Assembly: GCA_963786985.1 (NCBI GenBank)
Contig: CAWBBL010000036.1
Coordinates: forward strand, 1-64,000
Origin: Desertimonas sp963786985
Lineage (GTDB): Bacteria > Actinomycetota > Acidimicrobiia > Acidimicrobiales > Ilumatobacteraceae
DNA: 64,000 bases
Reading direction: 5' to 3'
Shown: in pieces, positions 8,684-17,000 of the stretch
Layout of the letters: every line of letters starts with the position of its first letter
Position numbering within the stretch: position 1 is the stretch's first letter
Position numbers and translations under genes: made by a program
Notes under the pieces: model-generated
The model's database searches: none
What the model saw: the letters and a program-made list of their open reading frames with translations, nothing else
Told to the model about the DNA's origin: nothing

Positions 8684-8730
8684 TTTGGGTCAGCCGGACG
8701 ACTCACAATCGGTCGAGGGGCTGACGCAAA
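8684..8730 (+). repeat. 47-base dispersed repeat, family C, copy 2 (iolC leader)
   Basis: Reverse-oriented partner of the copy inside iolB. The ends TTTGGGTCAGCC and GGCTGACGCAAA pair with one mismatch. It lies between the oxygenase gene and iolC, directly upstream of iolC, where it could act as an operator, an RNA stem or simply an inserted repeat. Confidence 0.75.
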
Positions 8731-8757
8731 GTGTCGGCGGGTCACCATCCCGGTCGT

Positions 8758-9654
8758 TCACTCCGACCGTGTGCTGAAGACGTCGGCACGAGGATCGGGC
8801 GATCCGTTTGGCCGAACCATCGCGAACATCAGCGACTCGGTACCCCGTTCTCCGTAGGGGTCTTCGCCGGCAACCATCGTGATGTCCCGGTTGTCAGCGG
8901 GGCGGGGACTGATGTATCCGTCCCAGTCCCATGGCAGCCACGACTCAGCGCTCATGTAGTGATAGGCGAGGGCACGGCGGTACTTCCCCGCCGCCCGGTT
9001 GGGCCGCGACATGTGCAGCGTGTAACCGTGGTGAAACACGACGCCACCACTCGCCACCTCCAGCGGAACAGCGTCGTCCGCAGGGTACGGAAAGCCATAC
9101 GACTCTCGAGCACCGCTGTGTAGGCCGAACTCCGGATTGTTGTGGGCACGCATCGGCCAGAGCACGCCCGGGCGGTGCGACCCCGGAATCTCCCAAAGGC
9201 AGCCGTTCTCGACCGTCACGTCGTCGAGCGCGATCCAGGCGGAGCACAACGATCGGTCACGAGTGGGGATGAACCATTCGTCTTGGTGCCACGACTGGCC
9301 GGGCTGGCCGTGACGTTTCAGAAACAGGTACGACTGCACGCACTTGACGTTCGTGCCGATGAGTTGCTGGAGCACGTCGACGATGGCGTGGTGGCTCATG
9401 ACCTCTCGGACGAGTGGTGACACCTTGTGCGGGAAGGCGATGCTGTCGTAGCGGCCAAGTACCGCTTCGTCAGTCTCGTTCTGCTGGAGGACCAGTCCGG
9501 GAATGTCCCCGCGTTCGCCCTTGCAGATGCGTGTCGTCTCATCGATCAGGGCATCGACCTCGTCGGCACTCAGCAGATCGGGCAGCACGACGAAACCGTC
9601 TCTCGCGTACTGGCCCCGGACATCAGGAGTCTGGTCAGTGTCTGTGTCGATCAC
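8758..9654 (-). CDS. PhyH-family Fe(II)/2-oxoglutarate oxygenase
   Basis: 298 residues from a GTG that overlaps the stop codon of the ABC ATPase gene, indicating translational coupling to the sugar importer. The phytanoyl-CoA-dioxygenase (double-stranded beta-helix) fold is shown by the iron triad: His123 and Asp125 in SWHQDEWF, and His214 in YTLHMSRPN, followed by basic residues suited to bind 2-oxoglutarate. It would hydroxylate a small substrate using oxygen, possibly causing O- or N-demethylation. Being the last gene of the binding protein-permease-ATPase operon suggests that it acts on the imported compound. The substrate is unknown. A second PhyH gene lies at 17001. Confidence 0.87.
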   Translation of the reverse strand: MIDTDTDQTPDVRGQYARDGFVVLPDLLSADEVDALIDETTRICKGERGDIPGLVLQQNETDEAVLGRYDSIAFPHKVSPLVREVMSHHAIVDVLQQLIGTNVKCVQSYLFLKRHGQPGQSWHQDEWFIPTRDRSLCSAWIALDDVTVENGCLWEIPGSHRPGVLWPMRAHNNPEFGLHSGARESYGFPYPADDAVPLEVASGGVVFHHGYTLHMSRPNRAAGKYRRALAYHYMSAESWLPWDWDGYISPRPADNRDITMVAGEDPYGERGTESLMFAMVRPNGSPDPRADVFSTRSE

Positions 9655-10521
9655 GGCAACTCCCCTCCTGATCGCGTCAGCTCCTCGACCTCGTCCTCGA
9701 ACTGCTCGGCAACCTGCATCATCGCCGCATCGCCCGCCCGCTTGGCCGCGCGTTCGAGCTCTTGCTGCATCTCCTGGAGCTCCGACCCACCGGCCATCAG
9801 CTGGGTGAGTCGTTGCTGGGTGATCTCCTGCTTGAGGTAAACGCCGTCGCTGCGTCCCCGGTTCAGCATCAGGAATCGGTCGCCGACGGGGTAGGCGTGA
9901 TGCGGGTTGTGAGTGACGAACACGACTCCGAGGCCTCGGTTGCGAGCCTCGATGATGTATCGCAGCACCATGCCAGATTGCTTCACACCGAGTGCGGACG
10001 TCGGCTCGTCCAAGATCAGCACGCGGGCGCCGAAGTACACGGCCCGGGCGATCGCCACTGACTGACGTTCCCCGCCCGAGAGCGTGCCGACGGGCTGGTC
10101 CGGGTCGCGCAGCTCGATGCCCATCCTCGAGAGCTCCTGGATCGCGGTTCGCTTCGCTTCATCGACCTTCAGCAGCCGAGCGGGACCCGGGCCGCGGCAC
10201 GGCTCGGAGCCGAGGAAGAAGTTTCTCCACACGGACATCAGCGGAATCATCGCGAGGTCTTGGTACACGGTGGCGATGCCGAAATCGCGCGCCTCACGCG
10301 GGGAGCCGAAGTGAACTGCTTCGCCGTCGACGAGGAGCTCACCCTCGTCTGGCTGGTGGACTCCGGAGAGGATCTTGATGAGACTCGACTTACCGGCCCC
10401 GTTGTCGCCGAGGATGCACAGCACCTCGCCGGCGTGCAGCTCCGCGCTCGATGTCCTTCAGGGCGACCACGTTCCCGTAGTACTTGGAGATTGCCCGTGA
10501 CTCGAGCAGTGGTGACGTCAT
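9651..10521 (-). CDS. Sugar ABC transporter ATPase, interrupted by a frameshift
   Basis: A CUT2/ribose-type ATPase with a single nucleotide-binding domain: Walker A GDNGAGKSS, the signature LSGGERQ, and Walker B RVLILDEPTSALG. The N terminus (MTSPLLESRAISKYYGN through ALKDI) is in a different frame from the rest. The ATG at 10521 overlaps the permease stop (ATGA), and deleting one base near 10449 joins the frames and reads on into AELHAGEVLCILGDN, giving 289 residues. The C-terminal 50 residues form an acidic coiled coil beyond the usual end. It should energise import of a sugar or polyol. The frameshift may be a sequence error, because the flanking operon is intact. Confidence 0.85.
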
Positions 10522-12401
10522 CGGCGGGCCCGCTGAGCTTTCCCTCGCACGAAGTTGTTGACGAGCACCGCGACGAGCAAGATCACGCCCAGGAACAGAT
10601 ACCGCCAGTCCGTGTTCCACCCGGCGAAGGGGATTCCGATCAACGACATCCCGATGATCAGCGCCCCCACCGCCGCGCCGACGGCGGATCCGTACCCACC
10701 GGTCAGCAGAGTGCCGCCGACGACGGCGGCGATGATGTATTCGAACTCCTCGCCGATGCCCTGATTCGCCTGCACCGACTTCAGGCGGAACGCGATGATC
10801 ATGCCGGTGAGCCACGCGGCGACCGCCGTCGTGATGAACAGCGCGGTCTTGATGCGGTGTGCCGGAACACCGACACTCCGCGCCGACTCCTTGCTCCCAC
10901 CCACGGCGAAGATCCAGTTTCCGAGCTGCGTGCGAAACAGGACGACGCTGGCGACCGCCGTGATCAGCAGCCACCAGAAGATCGAAATTCGCAACGTGAC
11001 GTCGCTGAACATCAGCCGCACGGCGAGACCGGAGAACATCAAGGCGACGCCGAAGGCGATCAGGCGTCGGCCGAGCCGGTCGCTGGCGGCATCGCCGGTC
11101 ACGCGCTTGGCGTGGCGGTACTCCACCACCGCGGCCGCCAGGATTGCGTCGGCGACCAAGAGCAACGTCGTCAGCAGTTCGGCCCGAAACTTCTCGGATT
11201 CGGACTCCGACCTGATCACGAACGCGCACGCGGCCACGGCAGCGGCAAGCAGCGCCAGCAAGGCGAACCGACGGCTGCGGTGGAGATCCGCACCACGCCG
11301 CGCCGCAACCCCGATGGCGATGAGACCGGCCAAGCTCAGCCCCACGTAGGCGATCGCCCGAAGACCTTGCTCGGTGAGCAGCACACCGAGCTGGCGTTCG
11401 CTCGAAGCGTCGAGCCACATGGCCACTGCAGCCCCGAGGACAAGCAGGGCGACTCCGGCACCGGCCAGCCCGAGCGTCCCACCCCAGCCACTGGCGCGCC
11501 GATCGTCATCGAGTGCTGGCCGGTAGCGCCACTGACCGACACCGGCGACAGCGAGCACGACGCCCACTCCGAGGATGAGCCCGAAGACCCAGTTCTCGGC
11601 GCGACCGTCCGTGCGGAGCAGACCGGCGAAGCCGCCTGCGGCCACTGCCAGCGCCAGAATCGCGACGACGGCGCCAGCGCGATCGAGCGCCGCCCGGCGC
11701 TGGAACACGAGCTCCAGCAACCCGAACGCGCCCAGCCCTGCTCCGAGGATGACCAACCCGGTGAAGAGCGGGTCACGAAGACCGAATTCACCATGTCGGA
11801 ACTCTGATGCGAACAGCACGCGCAGCGACGAGAAGCCCGCCGCCTCGTCGATGTCCTCGACGATCACGCGGCCCGTGATCATCTTGGTGAACCCGAGGTT
11901 CGCTCCGCGAAGAACGAAGAAGGTTCCCAGCGTGACGATGAAACTGGGTAGCGACGTCCGGTTGACGAGCTGGCCGTTGCCCCAGCCGATGGCGATCGCC
12001 CCGACGAGGGCGATCGGCACGGCGACGTACAGTGACACACCCGCGTCACCGGCCTCGGCCGCGATGAGACCCATCAGGATTGCCGTCGAGCCGGTCAGCA
12101 CGCCGGCGGACAGATCGAACTCCCCTCCGATCATCAGCAGCGAGATGGCCACTGCCATGATGCCGAGCGGAGCGGCGACGTCGAGGTAGTTCGCCGCGCC
12201 GGCGGCGGTTCCGAACTTCTCGGTCGCCGCCCAGAAGAACGCCCAGACGATCCCGCCGCCGAGGAGGGCCCCGACCTCGGGACGCACCAGCATCGCATTG
12301 AACGGACCGCGGTGGATCAGGCGTTCGTCAGTGGTACTCCTGCCGTCAGTTGGTGGCGCGACGGCAGTCGTCACCCCGTCGGCCCCGACCGTTGATCGCA
12401 T
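10518..12401 (-). CDS. Sugar ABC transporter permease with large membrane insertion
   Basis: 627 residues from the ATG at 12401 (a TTG at 12410 is in frame). This is about twice the usual 320-350 residues of CUT2/RbsC-like permeases. Residues 50-200 contain the family's first half, with the GGEFDLSAG segment and the GTFFVLRGANLGF stretch. The second half resumes around residue 460, with IFAVGGSKESARSVGV and VVGGTLLTGGYGS. Between them lies an extra block of roughly 250 residues holding about seven or eight hydrophobic helices. The gene sits between the binding protein, separated by a strong hairpin, and the ATPase, with an ATGA overlap. It forms the import channel; the role of the insertion is unknown. 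Confidence 0.87.
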   Translation of the reverse strand: MRSTVGADGVTTAVAPPTDGRSTTDERLIHRGPFNAMLVRPEVGALLGGGIVWAFFWAATEKFGTAAGAANYLDVAAPLGIMAVAISLLMIGGEFDLSAGVLTGSTAILMGLIAAEAGDAGVSLYVAVPIALVGAIAIGWGNGQLVNRTSLPSFIVTLGTFFVLRGANLGFTKMITGRVIVEDIDEAAGFSSLRVLFASEFRHGEFGLRDPLFTGLVILGAGLGAFGLLELVFQRRAALDRAGAVVAILALAVAAGGFAGLLRTDGRAENWVFGLILGVGVVLAVAGVGQWRYRPALDDDRRASGWGGTLGLAGAGVALLVLGAAVAMWLDASSERQLGVLLTEQGLRAIAYVGLSLAGLIAIGVAARRGADLHRSRRFALLALLAAAVAACAFVIRSESESEKFRAELLTTLLLVADAILAAAVVEYRHAKRVTGDAASDRLGRRLIAFGVALMFSGLAVRLMFSDVTLRISIFWWLLITAVASVVLFRTQLGNWIFAVGGSKESARSVGVPAHRIKTALFITTAVAAWLTGMIIAFRLKSVQANQGIGEEFEYIIAAVVGGTLLTGGYGSAVGAAVGALIIGMSLIGIPFAGWNTDWRYLFLGVILLVAVLVNNFVRGKAQRARR

Positions 12402-12458
12402 GGTCTTCAATGTCGCACCCCGGCGCTGTCGAACCCGAGTCCGAGGAGTCGCCCGCGG

Positions 12459-12489
12459 CGCCGCCGGAGCGTTGCGCGCTCCGGCGGCG
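12459..12489 (-). promoter_or_regulatory. Intercistronic stem-loop between binding protein and permease
   Basis: Perfect 13-base arms CGCCGCCGGAGCG and CGCTCCGGCGGCG with a five-base loop, in the gap between the binding-protein and permease genes. No T-tract follows in the direction of transcription. Such hairpins often protect the binding-protein mRNA or attenuate the downstream genes, giving excess binding protein over membrane components. Confidence 0.7.
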
Positions 12490-12520
12490 ACTCTTCGTCA
12501 GGGCAGGACACTCACCGTCC

Positions 12521-13501
12521 TCAGCGCGTACCGGCTTCGGCGAGTTCCCGGACTTCCGCGGCGTTCTCCTGGGTCACGAAGCCCGGACCGGTCAGGATCG
12601 GTTGTCCACCGCCCACCGTGTTGAGATTCGTCGCCTGGAGGTACATGAACACCACTGGCAGGTATCCCTGCAGATACTGCTGCTGGTCGATGGCGAAGGA
12701 GATGTCGCCGTTCTCGATGGCATCGATGACGTCTCCGCTCATGTCGAAGTTGCCGATCATGATCTCGCGTCCGACCTCGTTGACCGCTTCTACCGCCACG
12801 ATCGCCTGCACCGGGCCGGCGGCGAGGATCGCGTCGATGCTCTCATCGGCCTGCAGCGCGGCCACCGTCTCTTGTTGCGACGTCGTCGGGTCGGCGTCAC
12901 CCGTGACCTGCAGGCGGGTCACGTCCCCATCGAAGCCCTCTTCGAGACCATCGCAGCGTTCCTCGAGGGCGATGTTCCCCTGTTCGTGGATGACGCACAT
13001 CACATGCTGCATTCCGGCATCGTTGAACCGCTGGCCCGCTCCCGAGCCGGCGACGAGCTCGGTCTGCCCCACGTGGGTCACGATCCCCATCTCCTGATAG
13101 GCGTTGAGGCCGGAGTTGAGCGAGTACACGGGGATGCCAGCTTCGATCGCCGCGGCAACCGCATCCGAGACAGCATCCGGATTCGGCAGTGACACGGCGA
13201 TGCCGTCCGCCTCCTCGGTGATGGCCGCTTCGATCATCTGCGCCTGGGCCTGCGGATCGTTGTTCGAGCCCTGGTACACGACGGTGACACCGAGATCCCG
13301 CCCGGCGTCCTCGGCGCCGTTCTGCGCCACCGTCCAGAACGGTCCATCATCGCCGTGGGTGATGACGAAGAAGGTGAGATCCTCTTCGCCACCGCCACTC
13401 GTGTCCGGCGTCGAATCCTCGCCTCCGGCCTGCACCGTCGCGGTCGCCACAAGTCCGAACGCCGCAATCGCGCCGCACAGCATGGTCAGTCGTCGTTTCA
13501 T
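12521..13501 (-). CDS. Sugar ABC transporter substrate-binding protein
   Basis: 326 residues from the ATG at 13501, preceded by a good GGAGAGGA ribosome-binding site. An export signal (MKRRLTMLCGAIAAFGLVATATVQA) leads into a Gly/Ser/Glu-rich linker and then a periplasmic-binding-protein-4 (ribose/galactose type) fold, recognisable from VITHGDDGPFWTVAQNG and ADGIAVSLPNPDAV. It captures a sugar or polyol for the downstream permease and ATPase. No Cys is present at the signal cleavage site, although actinobacterial binding proteins are usually lipoproteins. It is first in the operon, with a LacI-type operator upstream at 13658. Confidence 0.88.
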   Translation of the reverse strand: MKRRLTMLCGAIAAFGLVATATVQAGGEDSTPDTSGGGEEDLTFFVITHGDDGPFWTVAQNGAEDAGRDLGVTVVYQGSNNDPQAQAQMIEAAITEEADGIAVSLPNPDAVSDAVAAAIEAGIPVYSLNSGLNAYQEMGIVTHVGQTELVAGSGAGQRFNDAGMQHVMCVIHEQGNIALEERCDGLEEGFDGDVTRLQVTGDADPTTSQQETVAALQADESIDAILAAGPVQAIVAVEAVNEVGREIMIGNFDMSGDVIDAIENGDISFAIDQQQYLQGYLPVVFMYLQATNLNTVGGGQPILTGPGFVTQENAAEVRELAEAGTR

Positions 13502-13657
13502 GATGTCCTCTCCGTCCGTTATTCGTTGGCGTAGCAACCACCGCCGCGCGTGAGGGAATACGAAGCACTCGGCTGGCCCCTTACCTCGCAGTCGTCCCCC
13601 GGGCCTGGCATTGCCATCAGCCCATTCACGGCGATCATCGAAACCCCCGAGCTCAGT

Positions 13658-13669
13658 TAGAGCGCTCTA
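13658..13669. promoter_or_regulatory. LacI-type operator, TAGAGCGCTCTA
   Basis: A perfect 12-base palindrome in the 225-base region between the divergent binding-protein gene and the lacI-type gene, 58 bases from the latter. The core GAGCGCTC is shared with the site at 16957 and is of the kind recognised by actinobacterial LacI regulators such as CebR. Control of both promoters is inferred. Confidence 0.7.
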
Positions 13670-13726
13670 CAGGTTAGCCTGCCCGACATCGTTGTCAAGT
13701 CCGTGGGCAGGTGATAAGGAGACCGA

Positions 13727-14767
13727 GTGATCGCGAGGTCGATCGACGGGCACACCACCCGTCGCCGCCCGACGATGGAGGATGTCGCTGCTCGAGCCGG
13801 TGTCTCGCGAGCTCTGGTGTCACTCGTGATGCGCACATCCCCGAAGGTGAGCGAGAAGAGTCGTGCGGCGGTCCTCGCCGCAGCACGAGACCTCGACTAC
13901 CGACCGAACGTGCTCGCCCGCAACCTGGCGAGCCACCGCACACGGACGATCGGCGTGATGGTCAACGATCTGCACAACCCCTTCCACACCGAGGTCGTCG
14001 GCGGTATCGACGTCGCGGCCCGAGAGCATGATTACCGCATTCTCCTGAACAGCGGCAGTGGACGTCCTCGCGGCGAGGAGCACGCCATCGAGACGTTCCT
14101 CGACTTCCGGACAGATGGGTTGATCCTGATCGGACCACGCCTCTCGGCGCGGGCGATCGCAGCCGCTGCCGAGGACACATCGATCGTCGTTGTCGGCCGC
14201 CTCGTGCGCGACCCGCGTGTCGACACCGTGACCAACGACGAGGACATCGGCGCCCAACTCGTCGTCGAGCACTTGGCCGCGCTCGGGCACCGACGCATCG
14301 CCCATGTCGACGGCGGGACCGGCGCCGGCGCAAGGTCACGCAGGCGCGGGTACGAGCGGGCGATGGTCAAGGCTGGCCTCGGCGCCTACATCGACGTCAT
14401 CGATGGCGACTACACGGAATCGTCGGGCGTGAAAGGGGCGCACACGTTCCTTGGTCGACGCCCCCGGCCAACGGCGCTCTTCTGTGCCAACGATCTCACG
14501 GCAATCGGTGCGCTCGACGTCTTCGACGATCTCGCGGTCCGCGTACCGGAGGACGTGTCGCTCGTCGGATACGACGACACACAGTTGGCGGGGCTGCGTC
14601 ATGTGTCGCTCACCACGGTCGAGCAGCGCAGCGCCGCCCTCGGCCATCTTGGAATGACGGCGCTGGCGGAGCGCCTCGAGAGCGGGAGAAGCGGCTCGTT
14701 GCGCCACATCGTGACGCCGTCGCTCGTCGTCAGGGCGACGACGGGACCGGTCGGCCGCAAGCGTTAG
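13727..14767 (+). CDS. LacI-family transcriptional regulator
   Basis: 346 residues from a GTG preceded by AAGGAG. The N-terminal helix-turn-helix TMEDVAARAGVSRALVSLVM (about 16-35) and the hinge LDYRPNVLARNLASHRT are typical; residues 75-340 form the sugar-binding core with the TIGVMVNDLHNPFH start and the ALFCANDLTAIGAL segment. It is divergent from the ABC importer operon and flanked by the isomerase and dehydrogenase genes. Two palindromes with a GAGCGCTC core, one beside this gene and one before the second PhyH gene, are its likely operators. It probably represses the module until the imported compound or a breakdown product binds. Confidence 0.92.
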   Translation: MIARSIDGHTTRRRPTMEDVAARAGVSRALVSLVMRTSPKVSEKSRAAVLAAARDLDYRPNVLARNLASHRTRTIGVMVNDLHNPFHTEVVGGIDVAAREHDYRILLNSGSGRPRGEEHAIETFLDFRTDGLILIGPRLSARAIAAAAEDTSIVVVGRLVRDPRVDTVTNDEDIGAQLVVEHLAALGHRRIAHVDGGTGAGARSRRRGYERAMVKAGLGAYIDVIDGDYTESSGVKGAHTFLGRRPRPTALFCANDLTAIGALDVFDDLAVRVPEDVSLVGYDDTQLAGLRHVSLTTVEQRSAALGHLGMTALAERLESGRSGSLRHIVTPSLVVRATTGPVGRKR

Positions 14768-14777
14768 GTAGCTCCGC

Positions 14778-15701
14778 TCACGAGATCGCCGCGGCAAGGA
14801 TCCGTGCGCTGGTCCGAATGCCGATCTGCGGGTCCAGCGAGTAGTCCTCGTGCTCAATGCTCACGACGTCGTCGTATCCCGCCCCACGCAGCGCCGCGAC
14901 GAACTGACTCCACCAGAGCTGGTCATGGCCACGTCCGACAGCGACGTAGCTCCACGCTCGACTGTCGACGTGATCGTTCGGCTCGGTCTCCAGCACTGTC
15001 CTCGTGGCGGCAGACGCTCGGACATCCGCATCCTTTCCGTGGACGTGGTAGATCGCTTCGCCAAGCGCACCGACCATCGCGATCGGGTCTGCGCCCATCC
15101 AGAACGCATGGCTCGGGTCGAGGTTGGCCCCAACCATGTCGCCCACAGCGTCGCGAAGTCGATGGAGCGTGGGGGGGTTGTAGACCAACTGACACGCATG
15201 GTTCTCGAGGGCGATCTGCCGTACTCCGTTGCGCTGCGCCTCGGTGACGAGATCCGCCCAATACCGGATCGCCATCTCCCACTGGTAGTTCAGGATCGCC
15301 AGGTTTTCCGGTGGCCAGACCGCAACGATCCAGTTGGGATTCGCGTCACCAGGTCCTCCGGGCAGCCCGGACATCATCACGACCCGATCGATCCCGAGCA
15401 GACCGGCGAGCCGCAGCGTCTTGCGCACCACCTCGTCGTGGGCGCGTCCCGCCGGGCCGGGGGCGAGCTGGTTACCTGAGCAATTGAGCGCGCTGACCGC
15501 CATGCCACGGCCCGTGACCCTGTCGAGCAGCTTGTGTCGCGCGTTCGAACTCTCGAGCAGGTGATCGAGGTCGACGTGTGGGGCGCTGGACCAGTTCCCC
15601 GTTCCCAGCTCGAGGCACTCGATCCCGGCGTCGGCGGCGAAGTCGAGTACCTCGTCGAGCCCGAGCGCGGCGAGGCCATCGGTGATCAAGCCGAGCCTCA
15701 C
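14778..15701 (-). CDS. Sugar phosphate isomerase/epimerase (AP2Ec TIM barrel)
   Basis: 307 residues from a GTG that overlaps the stop of the upstream dehydrogenase (GTGA). The xylose-isomerase-like TIM barrel is visible in LGLITDGLA at the start, the metal-ligand segments IECLELGTGN, IALENHACQL, GANLDPSHAFW and IYHVHGKDA, and VSIEHEDYS near the end. Such enzymes isomerise, epimerise or dehydrate sugars and keto-sugars. Coupling to a Gfo/Idh dehydrogenase is a recurrent arrangement in which the dehydrogenase makes a keto intermediate for the isomerase. The substrate is not deducible. Confidence 0.87.
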   Translation of the reverse strand: MRLGLITDGLAALGLDEVLDFAADAGIECLELGTGNWSSAPHVDLDHLLESSNARHKLLDRVTGRGMAVSALNCSGNQLAPGPAGRAHDEVVRKTLRLAGLLGIDRVVMMSGLPGGPGDANPNWIVAVWPPENLAILNYQWEMAIRYWADLVTEAQRNGVRQIALENHACQLVYNPPTLHRLRDAVGDMVGANLDPSHAFWMGADPIAMVGALGEAIYHVHGKDADVRASAATRTVLETEPNDHVDSRAWSYVAVGRGHDQLWWSQFVAALRGAGYDDVVSIEHEDYSLDPQIGIRTSARILAAAIS

Positions 15702-16864
15702 GCCACGCCCGCCCCGGCCGTAGCGCTCTCGATCGGCATCCAAATCGCTTGTTCTGCGGATCGTTCCGCCGCCTCGACAACCGCGGTGACCTCGGTGGCG
15801 AAGTGGAAGTCGGCAAACGGCCGCACGCCGCTCGAGAGGGCGTCGAAGAGCGCCGCTGCCTCGAGAACCTTCTGGTCGGCGAACCCGAGCCCGAGCCCGG
15901 GAATCGGATAGAGCCTGCCGTACTGGCCGTGCGACGGCCCGGCGAGGATCCGCGTGTACCCCCGACCGGCCGGTTCATCGTGCCGGTACAGGCCGAACTC
16001 GTTCATCCGTTCGTGTGTGAACGTGACACTCCCCCGAGTGCATTGGATCTCGTAGGAGAGCCCGAGCTTTCGTCCGGTGGCAACTCTGCTGGCCCCGATC
16101 ACACACGTGGCCCCGCTGGCGAAGCGACCCAGCAGATACGCCTCGTCCTCGTTCTCCACTTCGCGACTGGCCGTGCCGCCGCTCGAAACGTGACGCGACG
16201 GAACGAGCGTCCGCATCATCGACGAGACGACGTCCAGCGGACCGACGAGGTGCAGCGCCATGGCAATCACGTGGGCACCCAGATCGGCGAGCGCACCGGG
16301 GCCGGCGACGGCTCTGTCCATCCGCCAGTTGAACGGCTCGGACGGCTCGACGAGCAGATCTTGGTCGAACGTGCCGCGGAACGAGATCACGTCGCCCAAC
16401 TCTTCCTGTTGGAGGAGTGATTTGACGTGAGTCTGAACCGGGTTGAAGAGATAGCTGAACGCGACCAGCGTCGTCACGCCCGCTTCGGTCACCGCATCGA
16501 GCGCCCGCCGGGCGTCGGCGAGATCGGTTCCCAGCGGCTTCTCGCAGTACACGTGTTTTCCGCAGCGGGCCGCTGCCACCGCCATGTCCACGTGGACGTT
16601 GTTCGGGGTCGCGATCGTCACCACGTCGACGCGGGGATCATCGATCAGCGACCGCCAGTCACCCGTCCACAGCGGGATCTCGAACCGCGTGGCCAACCGC
16701 TCGGCGGCGAGCGGGTCACTGTCGGCGACGGCAACCAGTCGTGGGAGGACTGCGTCCTGGTCGCCGATCACCTGCAGCTGTCGCAACGCGGCCGCATGCA
16801 TCACTCCCATGAAACCGGCGCCCAGTATCGCCACGCCCGCCTCGCGTCCCTTGGCACCAGTCAC
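15698..16864 (-). CDS. Gfo/Idh/MocA-family sugar dehydrogenase
   Basis: 388 residues from the GTG at 16864, chosen because GGAGG lies seven bases upstream; the open frame runs to 16999 but would swallow the operator at 16957. The Rossmann loop GAGFMG is near the N terminus, CEKPLGTD carries the catalytic Lys, and the ALADLGAHVIAMALHLVG segment contains the active-site Asp and His. It probably oxidises a sugar or polyol at one hydroxyl with NAD(P). It is coupled to the isomerase gene and divergent from the second PhyH oxygenase gene, the two sharing a promoter region with the operator. Confidence 0.88.
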   Translation of the reverse strand: MTGAKGREAGVAILGAGFMGVMHAAALRQLQVIGDQDAVLPRLVAVADSDPLAAERLATRFEIPLWTGDWRSLIDDPRVDVVTIATPNNVHVDMAVAAARCGKHVYCEKPLGTDLADARRALDAVTEAGVTTLVAFSYLFNPVQTHVKSLLQQEELGDVISFRGTFDQDLLVEPSEPFNWRMDRAVAGPGALADLGAHVIAMALHLVGPLDVVSSMMRTLVPSRHVSSGGTASREVENEDEAYLLGRFASGATCVIGASRVATGRKLGLSYEIQCTRGSVTFTHERMNEFGLYRHDEPAGRGYTRILAGPSHGQYGRLYPIPGLGLGFADQKVLEAAALFDALSSGVRPFADFHFATEVTAVVEAAERSAEQAIWMPIESATAGAGVA

Positions 16865-16956
16865 AATCGGTCCTCCATCGCCCTGCGTTCGCATCGGAGC
16901 CCTACCGACCACAACGTTGATCGACGTTGCATCTGCTTCAGCATTGGGCTTACTCT

Positions 16957-16972
16957 GTTGGAGCGCTCCAAC
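16957..16972. promoter_or_regulatory. LacI-type operator, GTTGGAGCGCTCCAAC
   Basis: A perfect 16-base palindrome between the divergent dehydrogenase and PhyH genes. It follows a possible promoter, TTGCAT at 16927 and TACTCT at 16951 with an 18-base spacer, so a bound repressor would sit at the transcription start of the PhyH gene. Its core equals that of the operator at 13658. Confidence 0.75.
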
Positions 16973-17000
16973 GCTATGTTGACACGAGGGGGATGTCAAA

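Noticed and set aside
15698..16999. A longer start for the Gfo/Idh gene at 16999
   Set aside because: It would include the operator and promoter region, and a strong GGAGG site precedes the GTG at 16864.
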